Shown here: one piece after another, positions 37,476-48,847 of the stretch | How positions within the stretch are numbered: the stretch's first letter is position 1 | Layout: each line of letters begins with the position of its first letter | DNA from: Aptenodytes patagonicus | Lineage: Eukaryota > Chordata > Aves > Sphenisciformes > Spheniscidae | Assembly (NCBI RefSeq): GCF_965638725.1 | Contig: NC_134982.1 | Location: 124,001 to 188,000 of the forward strand | Reading direction: 5' to 3' | DNA length: 64,000 bases | Program-made: the position numbers and the translations under genes | The notes under the pieces: generated by a model | What the model was told of the DNA's origin: nothing | The model's database searches: none | What the model saw: the letters and a program-made list of their open reading frames with translations, nothing else

Positions 37476-38866
37476 TGCAGGCTGAAAACCACTCTGGATG
37501 TTCATGGGTTTGTCACTTAAACCAGCTGGGACAAAAGATGGCTGGTGCCTCAGAGGAACTAGCAGGTGCTAGCATAAAAAGTGATAAAGTGATGGAAAGA
37601 GAAAAGCAGGAAAAATATTGATGCAGGAAGGAGTATGTTGGAGGCAGGAGACATGATGCCGTTGCCTAGTTAGTACTGTGCTGAGTCCACGTCCTCCACC
37701 AAGCCAAGTACAAAGTAAGGTGTGGGATTTGGCTCTCTGCCTTACCTCCAAAAGCATTTTGTAGATCTCCCATGAAGCCCTGCCCTGCCCTCTAGCCTCC
37801 CAGCCACACTTGTGCCATGGAGGACAGGGTCACAGAATCAGCTCTTCTCACAGGGTCTGTCCTATACCAACATCTTGGAAAATTTCCTCAGAAATATTGC
37901 CTAGCGCCTTCCCCAGACTTGTGAAGGCTGAAAGGCTGAGCCCAGCTCCTTCAGATGTCTCCAGAGTCCATCCTCCCCAAAAGCCTGCACGCACTTTCCC
38001 TTGGTGTATAAATGTGGCTTTGAAGGCAGCCAGATGCAGGGCAAGTATCCCGACAGGGGACCAGAGCATCTTTTACCCCCAATGCTTTTTACCCTGTGCA
38101 TTTGACACAGAACAGTGCCACGGCATCCTCCTGCATATCATCTTTTGAGAGGCCACCTATGAAACCGATGCACTTAAAAAATGCCTGGGACAGATATAGG
38201 CTGGAGCTGACAAGCGAGATAAATTCGGAGAGGCTCCGCGAGCCCGCAGCACAGCGCAGGGCACTGAGCCGGGCACCCACTGTCCTCTCGCCCAGGCCCC
38301 CCCCCCGGGGCTCCCGCCCCTCCCCAACCCCTCCATGGAGCCCCGCTCCCGGCAAGCGGCTCCCGCGGCTCCCGCCGTCCCGGGCACTGCCGTGCCGGGT
38401 CGGTCCCCCCGCGCCCGGCGCACCGGCAGCCGCCTGTCCCACGATGATTTCCGACGGCGCTCGGCCCGGGCAGCGCGGCCCCGGCCCCGTGGCTGCAGTC
38501 GCGAGGCTCGGCGGGGCGCCCGGCCTGGGCCAGCCCCCGGCAGCAGCCGGGGGCCGGCCCGCCCCGCCTCGAGGGCCCCGGATGGCATCGCCCGGCGCCG
38601 TCTGGGGCCGGGGCCGACGGGGCGGGGCGGCCGGCGGGCGGGGGGGCAGCGGACGCTGCCGGCGGGGCCCTGGGGATGCCCTGCCTCCCCTGCCATGCCG
38701 GAGCGGCGCGGGGGCCTCGCCTTCCCTTTCGCCCACCGCCCCCCGGCACTCCTCCCCCGCCCCAAGGAGGCCAGCCCGCCGGGCGGCGCCGTGCCAGAGC
38801 TGCCCGCGCCGCCCCGGGGCCGGGCGGGACCGCAGCGCCGCGCCGGGGCCCCGGGCCGGCCGCCCC

Positions 38867-39143
38867 ATGCACCCGCCCGGCGCCCTGCTCGCCATGGCCG
38901 AGGGCGCCTTCTCGCTGTCCGCTCAGGCGGCGCGGAGCCCCGGGGGGAACCCGTCGAGGCTGCACAGCATCGAAGCCATCCTGGGGTTCACCAAGGAGGA
39001 CGGCCTGCTGGGCCCCTTCCCGCCCGACGGCAGCGCCGGCAGCGCCAAGGAGGCGGACAGGCGTGGACCCCGGCACTGCCTCCCCAAGATGCCGGGGGAG
39101 CCGCCGCCGGCCGAGCCCCAGGGCCGCGCCGAGCGCTTCCAAG
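38867..39143 (+). CDS. RAX: RAX retina and anterior neural fold homeobox, coding exon 1
   Basis: RAX is the paired-type homeodomain transcription factor that specifies the eye field and retinal progenitors. The three exons join in phase into 319 residues (human RAX is 346). This exon encodes residues 1-92 and one base of residue 93. It contains the octapeptide HSIEAILGF at residues 33-41, a repressor motif, in the family phrase SRLHSIEAILGFTKEDG. I use the ATG at 38867 (MHPPGALLAMAEG), which matches other vertebrate RAX starts; a second ATG at codon 10 has a better Kozak context and may also be used. The frame is open far upstream, but that sequence is unrelated. The donor is G|GTGAGC. Confidence 0.93.
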
Positions 39144-39259
39144 GTGAGCGCGGCGGGTGAGAGGCGCCGGGTCGCGGGCGGGCGCCTCTCCTCCGCGCCC
39201 TCGGGCTGGCCCCGCGGGGAGATCGCCCTGCCGGTGACCCGCCTGTCTTCCCCTCCCAG

Positions 39260-39489
39260 AGCCGTACTGCCCCGGTAGCGCCAGTCCCGAGCTGCCCGCC
39301 GGCAGCAGCGGCGAGGGGAAGCCGTCGGACGAGGAGCAGCCCAAGAAGAAGCACCGGCGGAACCGCACCACCTTCACCACGTACCAGCTCCACGAGCTAG
39401 AGCGCGCCTTCGAGAAGTCCCACTACCCCGACGTGTACAGCCGCGAGGAGCTCGCCATGAAGGTCAACCTCCCCGAGGTCCGCGTGCAG
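39260..39489 (+). CDS. RAX: RAX coding exon 2 (homeodomain, first 46 residues)
   Basis: After a 116-bp intron and a cccctcccag acceptor, the exon encodes residues 93-169. An acidic linker ([17 protein letters not shown]) leads into the homeodomain, which starts at about H124. Helices 1 and 2 are complete: [20 protein letters not shown] and [16 protein letters not shown]. The exon ends CAG|GTAACG between homeodomain positions 46 and 47, the conserved intron site of paired-class genes. Relative to human RAX the linker is shortened. Confidence 0.97.
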
Positions 39490-39559
39490 GTAACGCCCGC
39501 CCCCGCCCCGCCGACCCGGCCCCGCGCTCCGTCACCGGCAGCCCGCGGCTCAGCCCGGC

Positions 39560-39775
39560 ACCGCGTTCCCGGCGCCGGGAACCCCCACGCAGGACAGCAC
39601 GGCACGGCACGGCACGGCACGGCTCGGCTCGGCTCGGCGCAGCCCCGCGTTCCCGGCACCGGGAACTCCCGGCTTGGCGCGGCACAGTCCGGCCCGGCGC
39701 GGCGCAGCGCCGCCTTCCCGGCGCCGGGAGCCCCTGGCTCGGTGTGAACCTGCATTCCCGGCACCGCCACGGCGC
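39560..39775. repeat. GC-rich tandem array in RAX intron 2
   Basis: A 16-bp palindrome, ttcccggcgccgggaa (39566-39581), recurs in near-identical form at 39650-39665 and 39715-39730, and as a half copy at about 39755. Between the first two lies a pentanucleotide run, GGCAC about five times and then GGCTC three times (39596-39638). The copies are spaced 84, 65 and 40 bp apart. Confidence 0.85.
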
Positions 39776-40423
39776 GCGGGCGGCCCCGGTGTCCCGGCCC
39801 GCGGCCCCATGAACCCAACCCGGCATCGGCACCGCTAGCCCCGGCCGGTGCGTGGCTGAGCGGCCCCACGGGGCACCGCTGGAGCGCCGGGCGCGTCTGC
39901 AGCCGGTGCCGTCCGCACGGCCCCGACGCGGCGGCCCCGGCCTGGCCGGCAGGACACCGCAGAGCCCGGGGCCGTTTTCCGTTCGGCAGCCGGGGGGTAG
40001 GGCCGCGGCCCGGCCCCTCCGCCCGGCCCGGCCGCTGGCTACGTCGTCAGCGCCGCTGCCCTTTGACTGGCGTGTCCCGGCCCGGGGCGGCCCAAGCCGC
40101 TGTGCGCCGGGGCGGCGGCTAGCGGGCAGCCGAGCCGGGCGGGCCCGCAGGGCAGGCCGGCTCTGCCGCGGGGCTCTCGCTGTGCTGCTTCCCCCGTGGC
40201 GCTGCTCTCTGCCGAGTGAGGGGCTGCGGGTCTGCCGAGCCCGCGGGGGAAGCGCGGCTGAACCACTCCTGCCCTGGCTCGGTGTGCCGTCTGCTACTCC
40301 GTCGTTTTTCACTGGCTCCATTTCATGTGTGCTGCTGCACCCGGGGGAGAGTGTCTGCCCTCCGTGGGGGTGGCAGCGCTGCTGTACTGCCCTGTGGCCT
40401 GGCTAACACGGCTGTGCTTGCAG

Positions 40424-40876
40424 GTGTGGTTTCAGAACAGACGGGCCAAGTGGCGGCGGCAGGAGAAGCTGGAGGTGACCTCTATGAAGCTGCAGGACTC
40501 GCCCATCCTCTCCTTCAACCGCTCACCGCAGGCAACACCCATGGGTCCTCTCAGCAGCAACCTGCCCCTGGAGACATGGCTCAGTCCGCCTGTGCCCAGC
40601 AGCACGGCCCTGCAGACCCTACCTGGCTTTGTGGCCTCGCCACAGAGCCTGCCCGGCAGCTACACGCCACCGCCCTTCCTGAACTCTCCGGCAGTGACCC
40701 ATGCGCTGCAGCCCCTGGGCGCCATGGGGCCACCACCACCTTACCAGTGCGGGGCCACCTTTGTGGACAAGTTCCCCTTGGATGAGGCAGACCCGCGCAA
40801 CACCAGCATTGCTGCCTTGCGGATGAAGGCCAAGGAGCACATCCAGTCCATTGGCAAACCCTGGCAGACAATCTGA
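40424..40876 (+). CDS. RAX: RAX coding exon 3 (recognition helix, OAR domain)
   Basis: The acceptor is gtgcttgcag. The exon encodes residues 170-319: VWFQNRRAKWRRQEK completes helix 3, with glutamine at homeodomain position 50 (residue 173), as expected for RAX binding to TAAT-based sites. A proline-rich region follows (LETWLSPPVP, SYTPPPFLNS), then the family block KFPLDEADPRN and the OAR motif (SIAALRMKAKEHIQSIG, residues about 296-312), ending KPWQTI and TGA. The OAR motif modulates transactivation. The exon is intact and closely matches mammalian RAX at both ends. Confidence 0.97.
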   Translation: MWFQNRRAKWRRQEKLEVTSMKLQDSPILSFNRSPQATPMGPLSSNLPLETWLSPPVPSSTALQTLPGFVASPQSLPGSYTPPPFLNSPAVTHALQPLGAMGPPPPYQCGATFVDKFPLDEADPRNTSIAALRMKAKEHIQSIGKPWQTI

Positions 40877-41175
40877 ACTCCCTCTTCAGCACCGGGGAGA
40901 AACCCACAGGGAAGGCCAGTCCTCGGATGACCAAGGGACACCCTTGCCCTGCGCTGGCTCCCCCAGATGGCAAGGCAAGGGAGGGCTGTCCCTTGCACCA
41001 GCTTTTTCCCCACACCCCGACTTGCTTTGTATTTTGTGGTCCTTTTAATTCCCTTTTCCACATGCCCTGCAGAGTTAGGGGCCTGATCATAGCTTAGGAA
41101 AAAAAAATCTCTTTCACTCTCCCGCCGTGGCTGGATGCTTTAGTTGCAATAAAAGCTGCAGTAGGGCGAAGAGCT
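40877..41175 (+). other. RAX: RAX 3'UTR with polyadenylation signal
   Basis: A short 3'UTR is likely: AATAAA at 41148-41153 in 'gttgcaataaaagctg', about 270 bp after the stop, followed by a GT-rich stretch. Downstream DNA stays GC-rich to about 41850 but has no supported exon. Confidence 0.7.
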
Positions 41176-43764
41176 GTGTAAGGTGGCTGGGAACCGAGGC
41201 CTGTGTTACCTGGGGAGGGTTTTCTGGTTTTGCACCATTAAATGGCACAACCTTCACGAAGGCTGTGCATCGTGTTTTTGCGTGTGAGTGGGCTGCTTGG
41301 GCTGGACCCTCCACTGCCTGTGATGTGCAGAGGGGTGGGACAGGCTTGGCCGTGGGCCCTCCGCCCTCCCGCTCCAGTGGCAGGACCCTGCCCAAACTGG
41401 CTGTAAGCACTGGGGGCTCGGGGCAGCAGCTCCACAGCAGGGAGCGCACCCAGCTATGGGGCTTCCTGCTCGGCAAGGAGGGGCCAGGGCCCTGGCAGTC
41501 TGTGGGTCAGGTGCAGCACTCCCACAGCTGCCCTTGTGGGGCAGCCCTGGGTTAGGATGGGCTTTGCCCACCCCTGCCCTAGTGGGCTGGGGTCGGTGCC
41601 AGTCCCCTGGCTGTTGCTGCCTTCTAAGAGAAGGGGATTGGCAGGTGCTGCAAGGCCCCGTGCCCCTGCAGCCCAGCTGCCCTTGGGGGCAGATGGGTGG
41701 TAGCTGACAGGGCACTGGCTGCCCGACTGGGTGGCCAGAGCCGTCAGCAGGGGCCTGCTGGGTACGTCCTGCCTGGTGTGGCTGCCCAGTGCAGGCCCCA
41801 GAGGCTGGCACAGTGTTGCGTCGTGCTCGCTCCTCCGCCCACCCAGTGCCCATCGCCAAGCTGCCGAAACTAAAACTGCGGTATCTTTATTTTCCATTAT
41901 CTCCGTTACTGCCTGTAATGGGGCTGAGAAGCTGTAATGAAACACCCCTTCTCCTCCACTGGGCACGGGGTGCTCTACACACTCTGAAGGTTGTGGCAAT
42001 TAACGTTTCTCATTAGGGAAGAGAGAAGGATGCACAAGCGCCCTCATTGTGTCCTGGGGATGATTCAATGCAGACTGGGAGACCTCTCCTTTCACCATTT
42101 CCCACTCGTTGTGGCCAGACAAAGGCTGGCGTCTAATTATATTTTCACAATCTGTGCGTATCTTTTAAGAGTCCTGTCAGAAACAAGTATGTCAGCTTTG
42201 TTTAGCTTCACTTCAGAGAGCTTTTTAACCTTAGACAGCAGTTTCTAAACATCCCTTCACAGTCTTCTCCACAGCAGCCCCCATCTATTGTCTGGAGAGC
42301 TTCTTTTACAGATAATAATAGGAATCCCTCTATTTTGAAACGCCTTTTCCTCTCTCCCCGGCCTCCCTGCAGATCCAACCTGCCTCTCTGGACCAGAGCA
42401 CATGCTGTGCCCAGGCCCCCAGGCTTCCCTTCCCTGAGCTCTGCTAGTCCAGGGGGGTGCAGGGAGGCCCAGTGAGTGGTCCCCACTGAATTCAGGGGGG
42501 GATGTAGGCCTGCTTGGGTCAGACCCTCCTGTTGGGCTCTGGACTTGTCAGTGCCACTGTTTGTGTGTCTGTGGTGGTGCCCAACATCCCCAGCACACAG
42601 CTCTTTGCTTCCTTGGCAAAGAGTGCCATGCTGTCAGGAAAAGAAAGTGCTGTCGCTGTTGGGACCAGGGAAATAATTTGCTAACTTCTAGTAAGGAGAC
42701 CTGAGTAAACTTCTGGGGGGAAGGGAGGAGAACAATAACTCTTATTGCTTCAGTTTTTAGGTCTTACTCCAGCGCTCCTTTCACAGGTGAGCTTTGCATC
42801 ACCAAGGATGCTGGGCTTGCAAGAAGGCACATGTCCTCTGATGGCTATGAGGGAAGGATGTCTCCTTGTGTGCTTGCACACCCTGGGCTGCATCAGTAAC
42901 AGACACACACTAACAAATGACTGCACAGGCTCTGTACACTCTTCCTCCTTGGGGGTAGGAACAATCCCACTTGTCATTACTTGGCTGCAGTCCAGCTGCA
43001 GCTCTGATGCTGAAACCCCTCCTGCATATGAGCACATTTAACTGTTGCCCAAAAGCTCTTACCTGTGCTTATTGCTCATGATTTACAAGCAACTCCCCAA
43101 GATTTCAGTGGTGCTCTTCCATATTTTGACACTACCACCCTCCTTCCCTGTTGCCTCCAGTTATTCTGCATCCTGTAAAGCCATCGGAAAGACCCCCCTG
43201 ACTTTTTGATCAGTGCTGTAACCAGCACTGATGCTTGGTTACTTGAGATAGTCGAAGAGTAACAGTAGATAACACCACAATGACAGGACAGCAGAAACAG
43301 CAGCTGAAGACACCTGTTCACTTTTATTAAGCTCCTGATTCAACACCTGCCAGCAAAAAATGAAAGATTATGTCAAGCTATGGTGATTGTTCTTTTATTG
43401 ACATATTAAGCAGGTCTTTTGTTATACGTTGTACATGTGAACCCTGTAATGGATAAATTGTGTGCAGTCATGTCCTTCAAGGAAAGCTATGAGTTTATTG
43501 CTAAAAATAAATATTTTAACCAGCTAAACATAAGTGGGCACAGACAGGTAAATATTTTTCAAAAGAATAAAGGGACAGAGGCATATGCAAACTCATATCT
43601 TTCTTGTACCCTGTATAGTTTTCTGTGTTCCTACACTTTCTTTCAAATTGTCCCATTCCATTTTAAAAGCTCATTTGTTCATTTTGTTGTAAATATCTTC
43701 TCCTTCTTAATTGGGTGCCGAGTCTAATAATCCTGCCTCGGCTTGTTAACTGTACAATAGCAGT

Positions 43765-43815
43765 CAGAGTTAATGACCCATTAGTGATTAATTCCTTAAA
43801 CAGCATCTAATTGCT
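43765..43815. promoter_or_regulatory. cluster of homeodomain-type TAAT/ATTA cores
   Basis: Five TAAT or ATTA cores lie within 41 bp: 43771, 43780, 43787, 43789 and 43808 (start positions). The element lies 2.9 kb after the RAX stop codon. Homeodomain factors including RAX itself bind such cores. Only the motif density is seen; function is inferred. Confidence 0.35.
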
Positions 43816-44704
43816 CACTGTAAAACCTTTTCTTTAAACTGGATTAAATCATCTAGATCCTTAACCACTTCTTTACTCTAACTTTGCTAAGGCTATTAGC
43901 CTGGCCTTTTCTGAGTCATCTATTTCTTCTTTTACTTAAACTGTATTAGCAAGATAGTATTTTTAGTGTCTATATTTTCCTTCTTTGCAACATCTGAATT
44001 TCTAAGGAAGAATAATACCAATAAAAGACTGCCAGTGAAAATATTAAGAAATGTACTCCTTTGCAATGAGACAATTGCAGACAGTGAATGTTGCTATGCT
44101 AACCATGGCATACCACTTTTGGGAGAAGTGGACTTGTAGGACATGGTTTGTCAGTGGTCACGGCTACTCATGGAAGTGTGTAGGCTTTGGCGGGTGAAGC
44201 TGTAAATGCTACTTAGAGTTTTCCCAAGAGTAACTTGGTCTTCACTCAGTGTCCTGAATATGGGGCAGTCAGCAAGAGCTGCCCCAAGAGACTCCTGGGA
44301 GGAATTGCTACATGGAGATGAATCCTTGCTACCCTTCCATGGGCACAGATCCCTGCTCCTGGGGGTACCGCACCTCCCTTCTCAACACAGGGCAAATGAC
44401 TAGTGAGGAGGGGCAAACCTTCCTGGGAATGGGAGGCAAGACAAGTTGTGTCTGCTACCAGTCAGATTAGACTCTCCCGTAGTCAAACAGGCCTTGGGGA
44501 GGGCAGCCAGTGTCAAAAGCTGAGGAGCTCTTTCCCCTCTCCTTCCCTGTTGTATTTCACTGGGTGAACAGGCTGAACTAGGACCCTAGCTGTGTTTGGA
44601 AAGCCTAATTCATTCCCAGGTAAATCCCACATGACCAGTCTGAGCTTCCTATTCTTTTAATTGGGGAGTAGAGGGATGGGTATACATTTCTTTATATTAT
44701 GCAG

Positions 44705-44825
44705 ACCATTAAATTGTCCACTTTGCATTTGCTTCAAAGTTCTGGAAAAGTAAAATCAAATCACCGTCTCTGCATCTGCTTCATCTGTAGCAATGTCTCC
44801 TCTGGCAAATGAGGTTAATCCTGGG
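44705..44825. promoter_or_regulatory. SOX/POU-like and OTX-like motif group downstream of RAX
   Basis: ATTGT (44713-44717, SOX core) is followed after four bases by TTTGCAT (44722-44728, octamer-like), and TAATCC (44816-44821, OTX core) lies about 90 bp further. OTX2 and SOX2 are known activators of Rax. The motifs are short and could be chance. Confidence 0.3.
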
Positions 44826-47800
44826 TGATTTCTCATTAAGATGTGAAATGCAGAGAGGTAGACTGTTTTTCATGAGAAGTCTTTCCATTAGGCCTGGCTG
44901 TCTTTGCCCAGCCCAGAAATCCCAGGCTTAACATACAGAAGTGTTGTGTAAAGTTTTGCACAGGTCAGTAGCATGAGCTATGCAGGAGAGAAGACAATTA
45001 CTATAAATAGCTTTGAAGATCTCTGAATTAATAATTATGAGGAAAATGCCATCATGAAACTCGGTCTCAATGGCACCATTTCTCGGCAGAAATAGTATTC
45101 TGATCTTTCTTCCTTCCCACCCCTGTTCAAAATCCTGTCAGTATTCAAGAAAACTAGCAGAGACACCTGACCTATTTAAGCCAAGGAGAGTTTTGACATG
45201 GAGTTCAGCTCAGTTGCTTTCCAGTGGAGCAAGACTGGCTCTCTGTCCAGGACTGACGCTCAGTCCCTGCTGGATGGCATCAGGAGAAGTGGCTACATTG
45301 GTTAGTACCTGAGAATATCCCCAGCTGTCATCCCCTCTGGAGCAGCGGGCTGGCCATTGTGTTTGCTCCACTAGCCATGACCGGTCACAGCCCCTGTGAG
45401 ATGAAAACACACTGAGCTCAGTCATAGTTTAAATTTCTGTTATGAGCTATTGTGTTTGGGGGCAATACTGTTCCCTTCCTCTGTCAAGGTCATGTTAATG
45501 TCCGCAGGCGAGATGGACAGTTGAAGGATCTTCTTTCCAGTTGCCTCAGCTACATCTGACAGGGATTTCAAGTAAGAACATTTAGTTACTTACTACTGAA
45601 AAATCTCAAGTATCTGTTCAAAGTTCCTGGTTACATCTTTCTTTGGTTCAGTCTGTTGGGACATACAATAAAGTCCAACAGGCATTCAAGGGGTTTCCCT
45701 TCAGCTACAGTGTTTTTGGGCTGGACACTCAGGTTCTTTATTCTATGCAGTCAGCATCTTCCTTGTGTCACTGATGCCATGGGTTATAAACCTTGGGACT
45801 TTATCAGCTTCCTTTGGTAGTTCATCAACCACAGAGTACCCATTTACAAAATCCTATCACAGGATAAAATGGTGGAATAAAACAAACAGAAGAGAGCAGA
45901 ACGAAAAGCTGGTTAGACCAGGACACTGGTCACTCTGACAACATTACCACTTTTTCTGGTAGAATGAATATTGTGTCTCCTCTCTCTGAGCATCTCTGTG
46001 TTCTGCCAATGCATGATGTGAAAACTGGCTGACATTTGGCAGTCATCCCTCTGTCATATGACATTTCTGCCCCACTAAGAACTGTGAAATCAGCTCTGAA
46101 ATGTTTTGTTCTGTGTAGAAAAGCAGTTAAAGTAAGTCAGCTAGGCAAGACATTCAGGAGAGAGTTTAAATGGAGGCAGCAGAAATCTGGATGGAGGCAA
46201 AGAGATAAAACTGAAGCTTTGGCCACTGATAGAGAAGGGAGTGTTGGGGTAAACAAAAAGGATGGTGTTCCAGCTGCTGACCAGAGCAGGCAGGCCAGAT
46301 ATCCCTTTGATTCCATCTCAGCAAAGAGGCAGGTGCAGGGAGTAAGAGACGGGCCTCTGGGCAAATCCAGAAAGTCAACAAGGGGATGCTAGTTTTAAGC
46401 AATGCTTTTAAACAAAGGGCTCCTCAGGAAGACCGGCTCACCAGCAGCTTGTTCTTGCTCAAATGCCTCTGCTAGCTGCAGCGTGACTCAAAACCAGGAT
46501 GTTTTATATGGCAGGCAAACCTGCAGTTGTTCATGGCTTCATAGTTTATGATGAACCAGTCATAAGCATGCTGCTCCCCCATCCCTTCCCCATAACATCC
46601 TAACAAATACCCTTCCAGTTTATCTGATGCTGCCTCTGGGGGATAGGGGAGCCCCATTTTACATGCGGAGAAACTGAGGCACAGAGAAACATGACTCACC
46701 CAAGCTCAGACAGGGATGGCATGACTGAGTTACCTCATGCCTCTAGTGCTATTTGAGACCCCTTCGGGTAGTGTGAATCATCCACACATGCCTGGCACAT
46801 ACAACACAGGCTCTGCAAGAGACCCCATACTCTTTCAGTTCCATAGCTGGAGGCCAAGGGTGCTAACAGCAGTAGATGCCTGTGCTTAGCATCCCACCTG
46901 GAGGCTGTACAAAGATCTCTCGAGTCTTCAGATAGTGCTTTGGCTTCTGGGCCAGGCTTCTTCTCTTTTATTTCTTGGGTGTATACACACGCACATATTC
47001 ACTCCAGTGACTTTGGCCACATGAAGATTAAAGGCAGCTTCCCAAGCACCTTCTTGTGGTGCCCCTCTTATTTTGCTCAACTCCTTCCTCCACTCTGCCT
47101 TCATCACTGCCAAGGTTGGGCAGGGAAGGTTGATTAAAATGTGTGAGCAAAACTTTCCAGGGATGGCCTAGTATCCCTGAGGATATGTGGCGCTGGCTGA
47201 GCTGCTGCACACTTTGTGTAATGTGGGTAACCTGTACCTCACTGTGGAACTGAGAGCCTGCCCTCCACTCTGCCCCAGAAAGAGCTGTCTCCCGCTTCTC
47301 CTGCTCTTCTAGGGATTGCTCCTATCTATTGTCTTTCTGAGCAGCCTTCCTTCTGGGTGTTCTGGCAAAGCACTTAGGTATAGCTGTCCCAGCTTGGCCC
47401 TGCATTGAGCCAAAATCAAGCCACTTGATGGCAGTCTGCACATGAGCTTTCTCACATAGCTTTTTTTCACAGATCCTTCCTCCGGGAGGGAAGAGGGCCT
47501 TGGAGGGAGGGAGGGAAAGACTGGCACACATGAGCAGGGGGATTTTTCTGAAGTGTTAATCCTAACTCCTGGCAAGACTTCGCATTGTCTTTGGGCAAGG
47601 TGGCAAACAGAGACAAAAAGAGAAAGGCAAAATTGAAAAGGATAAGCATCTTTAAGTTACAAAAATCCTGGGACAGCAATTAAATACACTGGGTATTCCC
47701 TTTGGCTGGCATAGGTTGGGATGTCCACTGAGATAAATGGGATTTACCTTAGAACTCAGAATACCCAAGATGAAGCGTGCAGGTAATCACTAGTAGTCTA

Positions 47801-48118
47801 ATTGACTTCACACCCAGTTGACACTACAGTGCCTTTTTCTCTATGGTTTAGTCTGAGAATACCTGCAGGGTTGAATGAGGGGGCTACAGAGTATATGTTT
47901 GGACATTAATTAGTCCTCACCTCAGTTTACTACTGCTCTGGGAGTAAGTCAGCATTGAACTACTACAAAAGGAAATTAAAAGTGGAATTAGACTTGCGTA
48001 AGTGGACACAGGTGAGAAATTAAAGGGCCAAGTATTATATATCTATGCCATACGTGCATCTGGGCAGTAGCCTGTCATCTAATACACACGGTACGCTACC
48101 AATTTTTGCAAGAAAAAG

Positions 48119-48725
48119 AGACGCGCGATGAAGTTCGAAACCCGCCATGCCCTGCTGCAGGGGAGCAGCACACCGCGCTCCTCACAACGCCCGCCTCAGA
48201 CCGCCGCAGGAGCAGCGGCTGCTTCCTCGGTACGGCTGGGAAGCGGCGGCGGAGCTGCCGTGCACCGGCCCGGGTAACGCCCCGCCGGCGCCGGAGTCTC
48301 CCGGTGAACAGCCTGCCCGACCAGCTCTCCCCGTAGCTGAGGTCACCGGCGCTGCTCGGGTCACACCGGACACCGTGACAAACAGACGCAGCCCCGGGGC
48401 TCCCCTCGCAGCGGAGCGCTCCGGCAAGGGCCTGCCGGCCCGGCGCACCGGGCAGGGGGGCGTGCTGCGGCGCGGGGCTCCGGGCGGCCCCCGGGGCCGG
48501 GGGCACCGGCACGACGCCAAGCTGTGCCGGCCCCCGTCCCTGCCGCAGCCCCTCCCGCCCCACCGCCCCGCGGGCCGGCGGCGCCCATCCGTGGGCCGAG
48601 GGCGCCGCCTGCTGGAGGCGGACGGAGCTCCACTGCCGGCGGCCACGGGCTCTGCGCTTCGGGGTACGGCTCTGCCCGGGGGGGCTGGCCCTGCCCCGTG
48701 GGGTTTAAAGCTGGGACGGACCTTT
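48119..48725. promoter_or_regulatory. orphan CpG island between RAX and GRP
   Basis: About 600 bp of very GC- and CpG-rich DNA with sharp edges in an AT-rich setting. It is 7 kb from both RAX and GRP start regions and overlaps no recognised exon. Long open frames run through it on both strands, as expected in such GC-rich DNA, and one continues into the CR1 to the right, so they are not convincing proteins. It may be a promoter for a non-coding RNA or an unrecognised first exon. Confidence 0.6.
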
Positions 48726-48847
48726 AGCTCGTCTGGGACCTTTAGCGCCTCTGTGGTGACCCGTGTGTTTGACAGATCATTTGCACGGACGCAGTTACTT
48801 TGTGCAAAAACATACATTTCACTAATCCACCTCACCTATTCTCCGTT

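Larger units (their letters stand above)
28291..38200. other. CPLX4-RAX intergenic region
   Basis: Nearly 10 kb without a gene that I can support. It contains the pyrimidine tract at 29430-29790, the TG tract at 34537-34709, a degenerate tandem at 32590-32735 and GC-richer stretches at 32.4-34.4 kb whose open frames look like chance. Since RAX lies just to the right and is transcribed rightward, distal eye enhancers may be here, but I cannot locate them without alignment. Confidence 0.5.
38230..40300. promoter_or_regulatory. RAX: CpG island over RAX promoter, exons 1-2 and intron 2
   Basis: G+C rises sharply near 38230 and CpG is dense through exon 1, exon 2 and most of intron 2. It contrasts with the AT-rich flanks. 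The RAX transcription start should be inside its left part. I find no clear TATA box close to the start codon. Developmental homeobox genes usually have such islands. Confidence 0.85.
41176..48118. other. RAX-GRP intergenic region, left part
   Basis: No gene is supported. At 41.2-41.85 kb it is GC-rich with chance frames. From 41.86 to 42.26 kb and again from 43.3 to 45.1 kb it becomes AT-rich and rich in ATTA/TAAT cores, a texture typical of conserved non-coding elements near developmental genes. From 45.1 to 48.1 kb I see ordinary unique sequence. Confidence 0.5.

Noticed and set aside
38096-39160. 354-codon plus-strand open frame and 268-322-codon minus-strand frames across the RAX start region
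   Set aside because: They are by-products of the CpG-rich sequence. Only the part from 38867 matches RAX; the minus-strand frames are arginine/glycine/proline-rich shadows.
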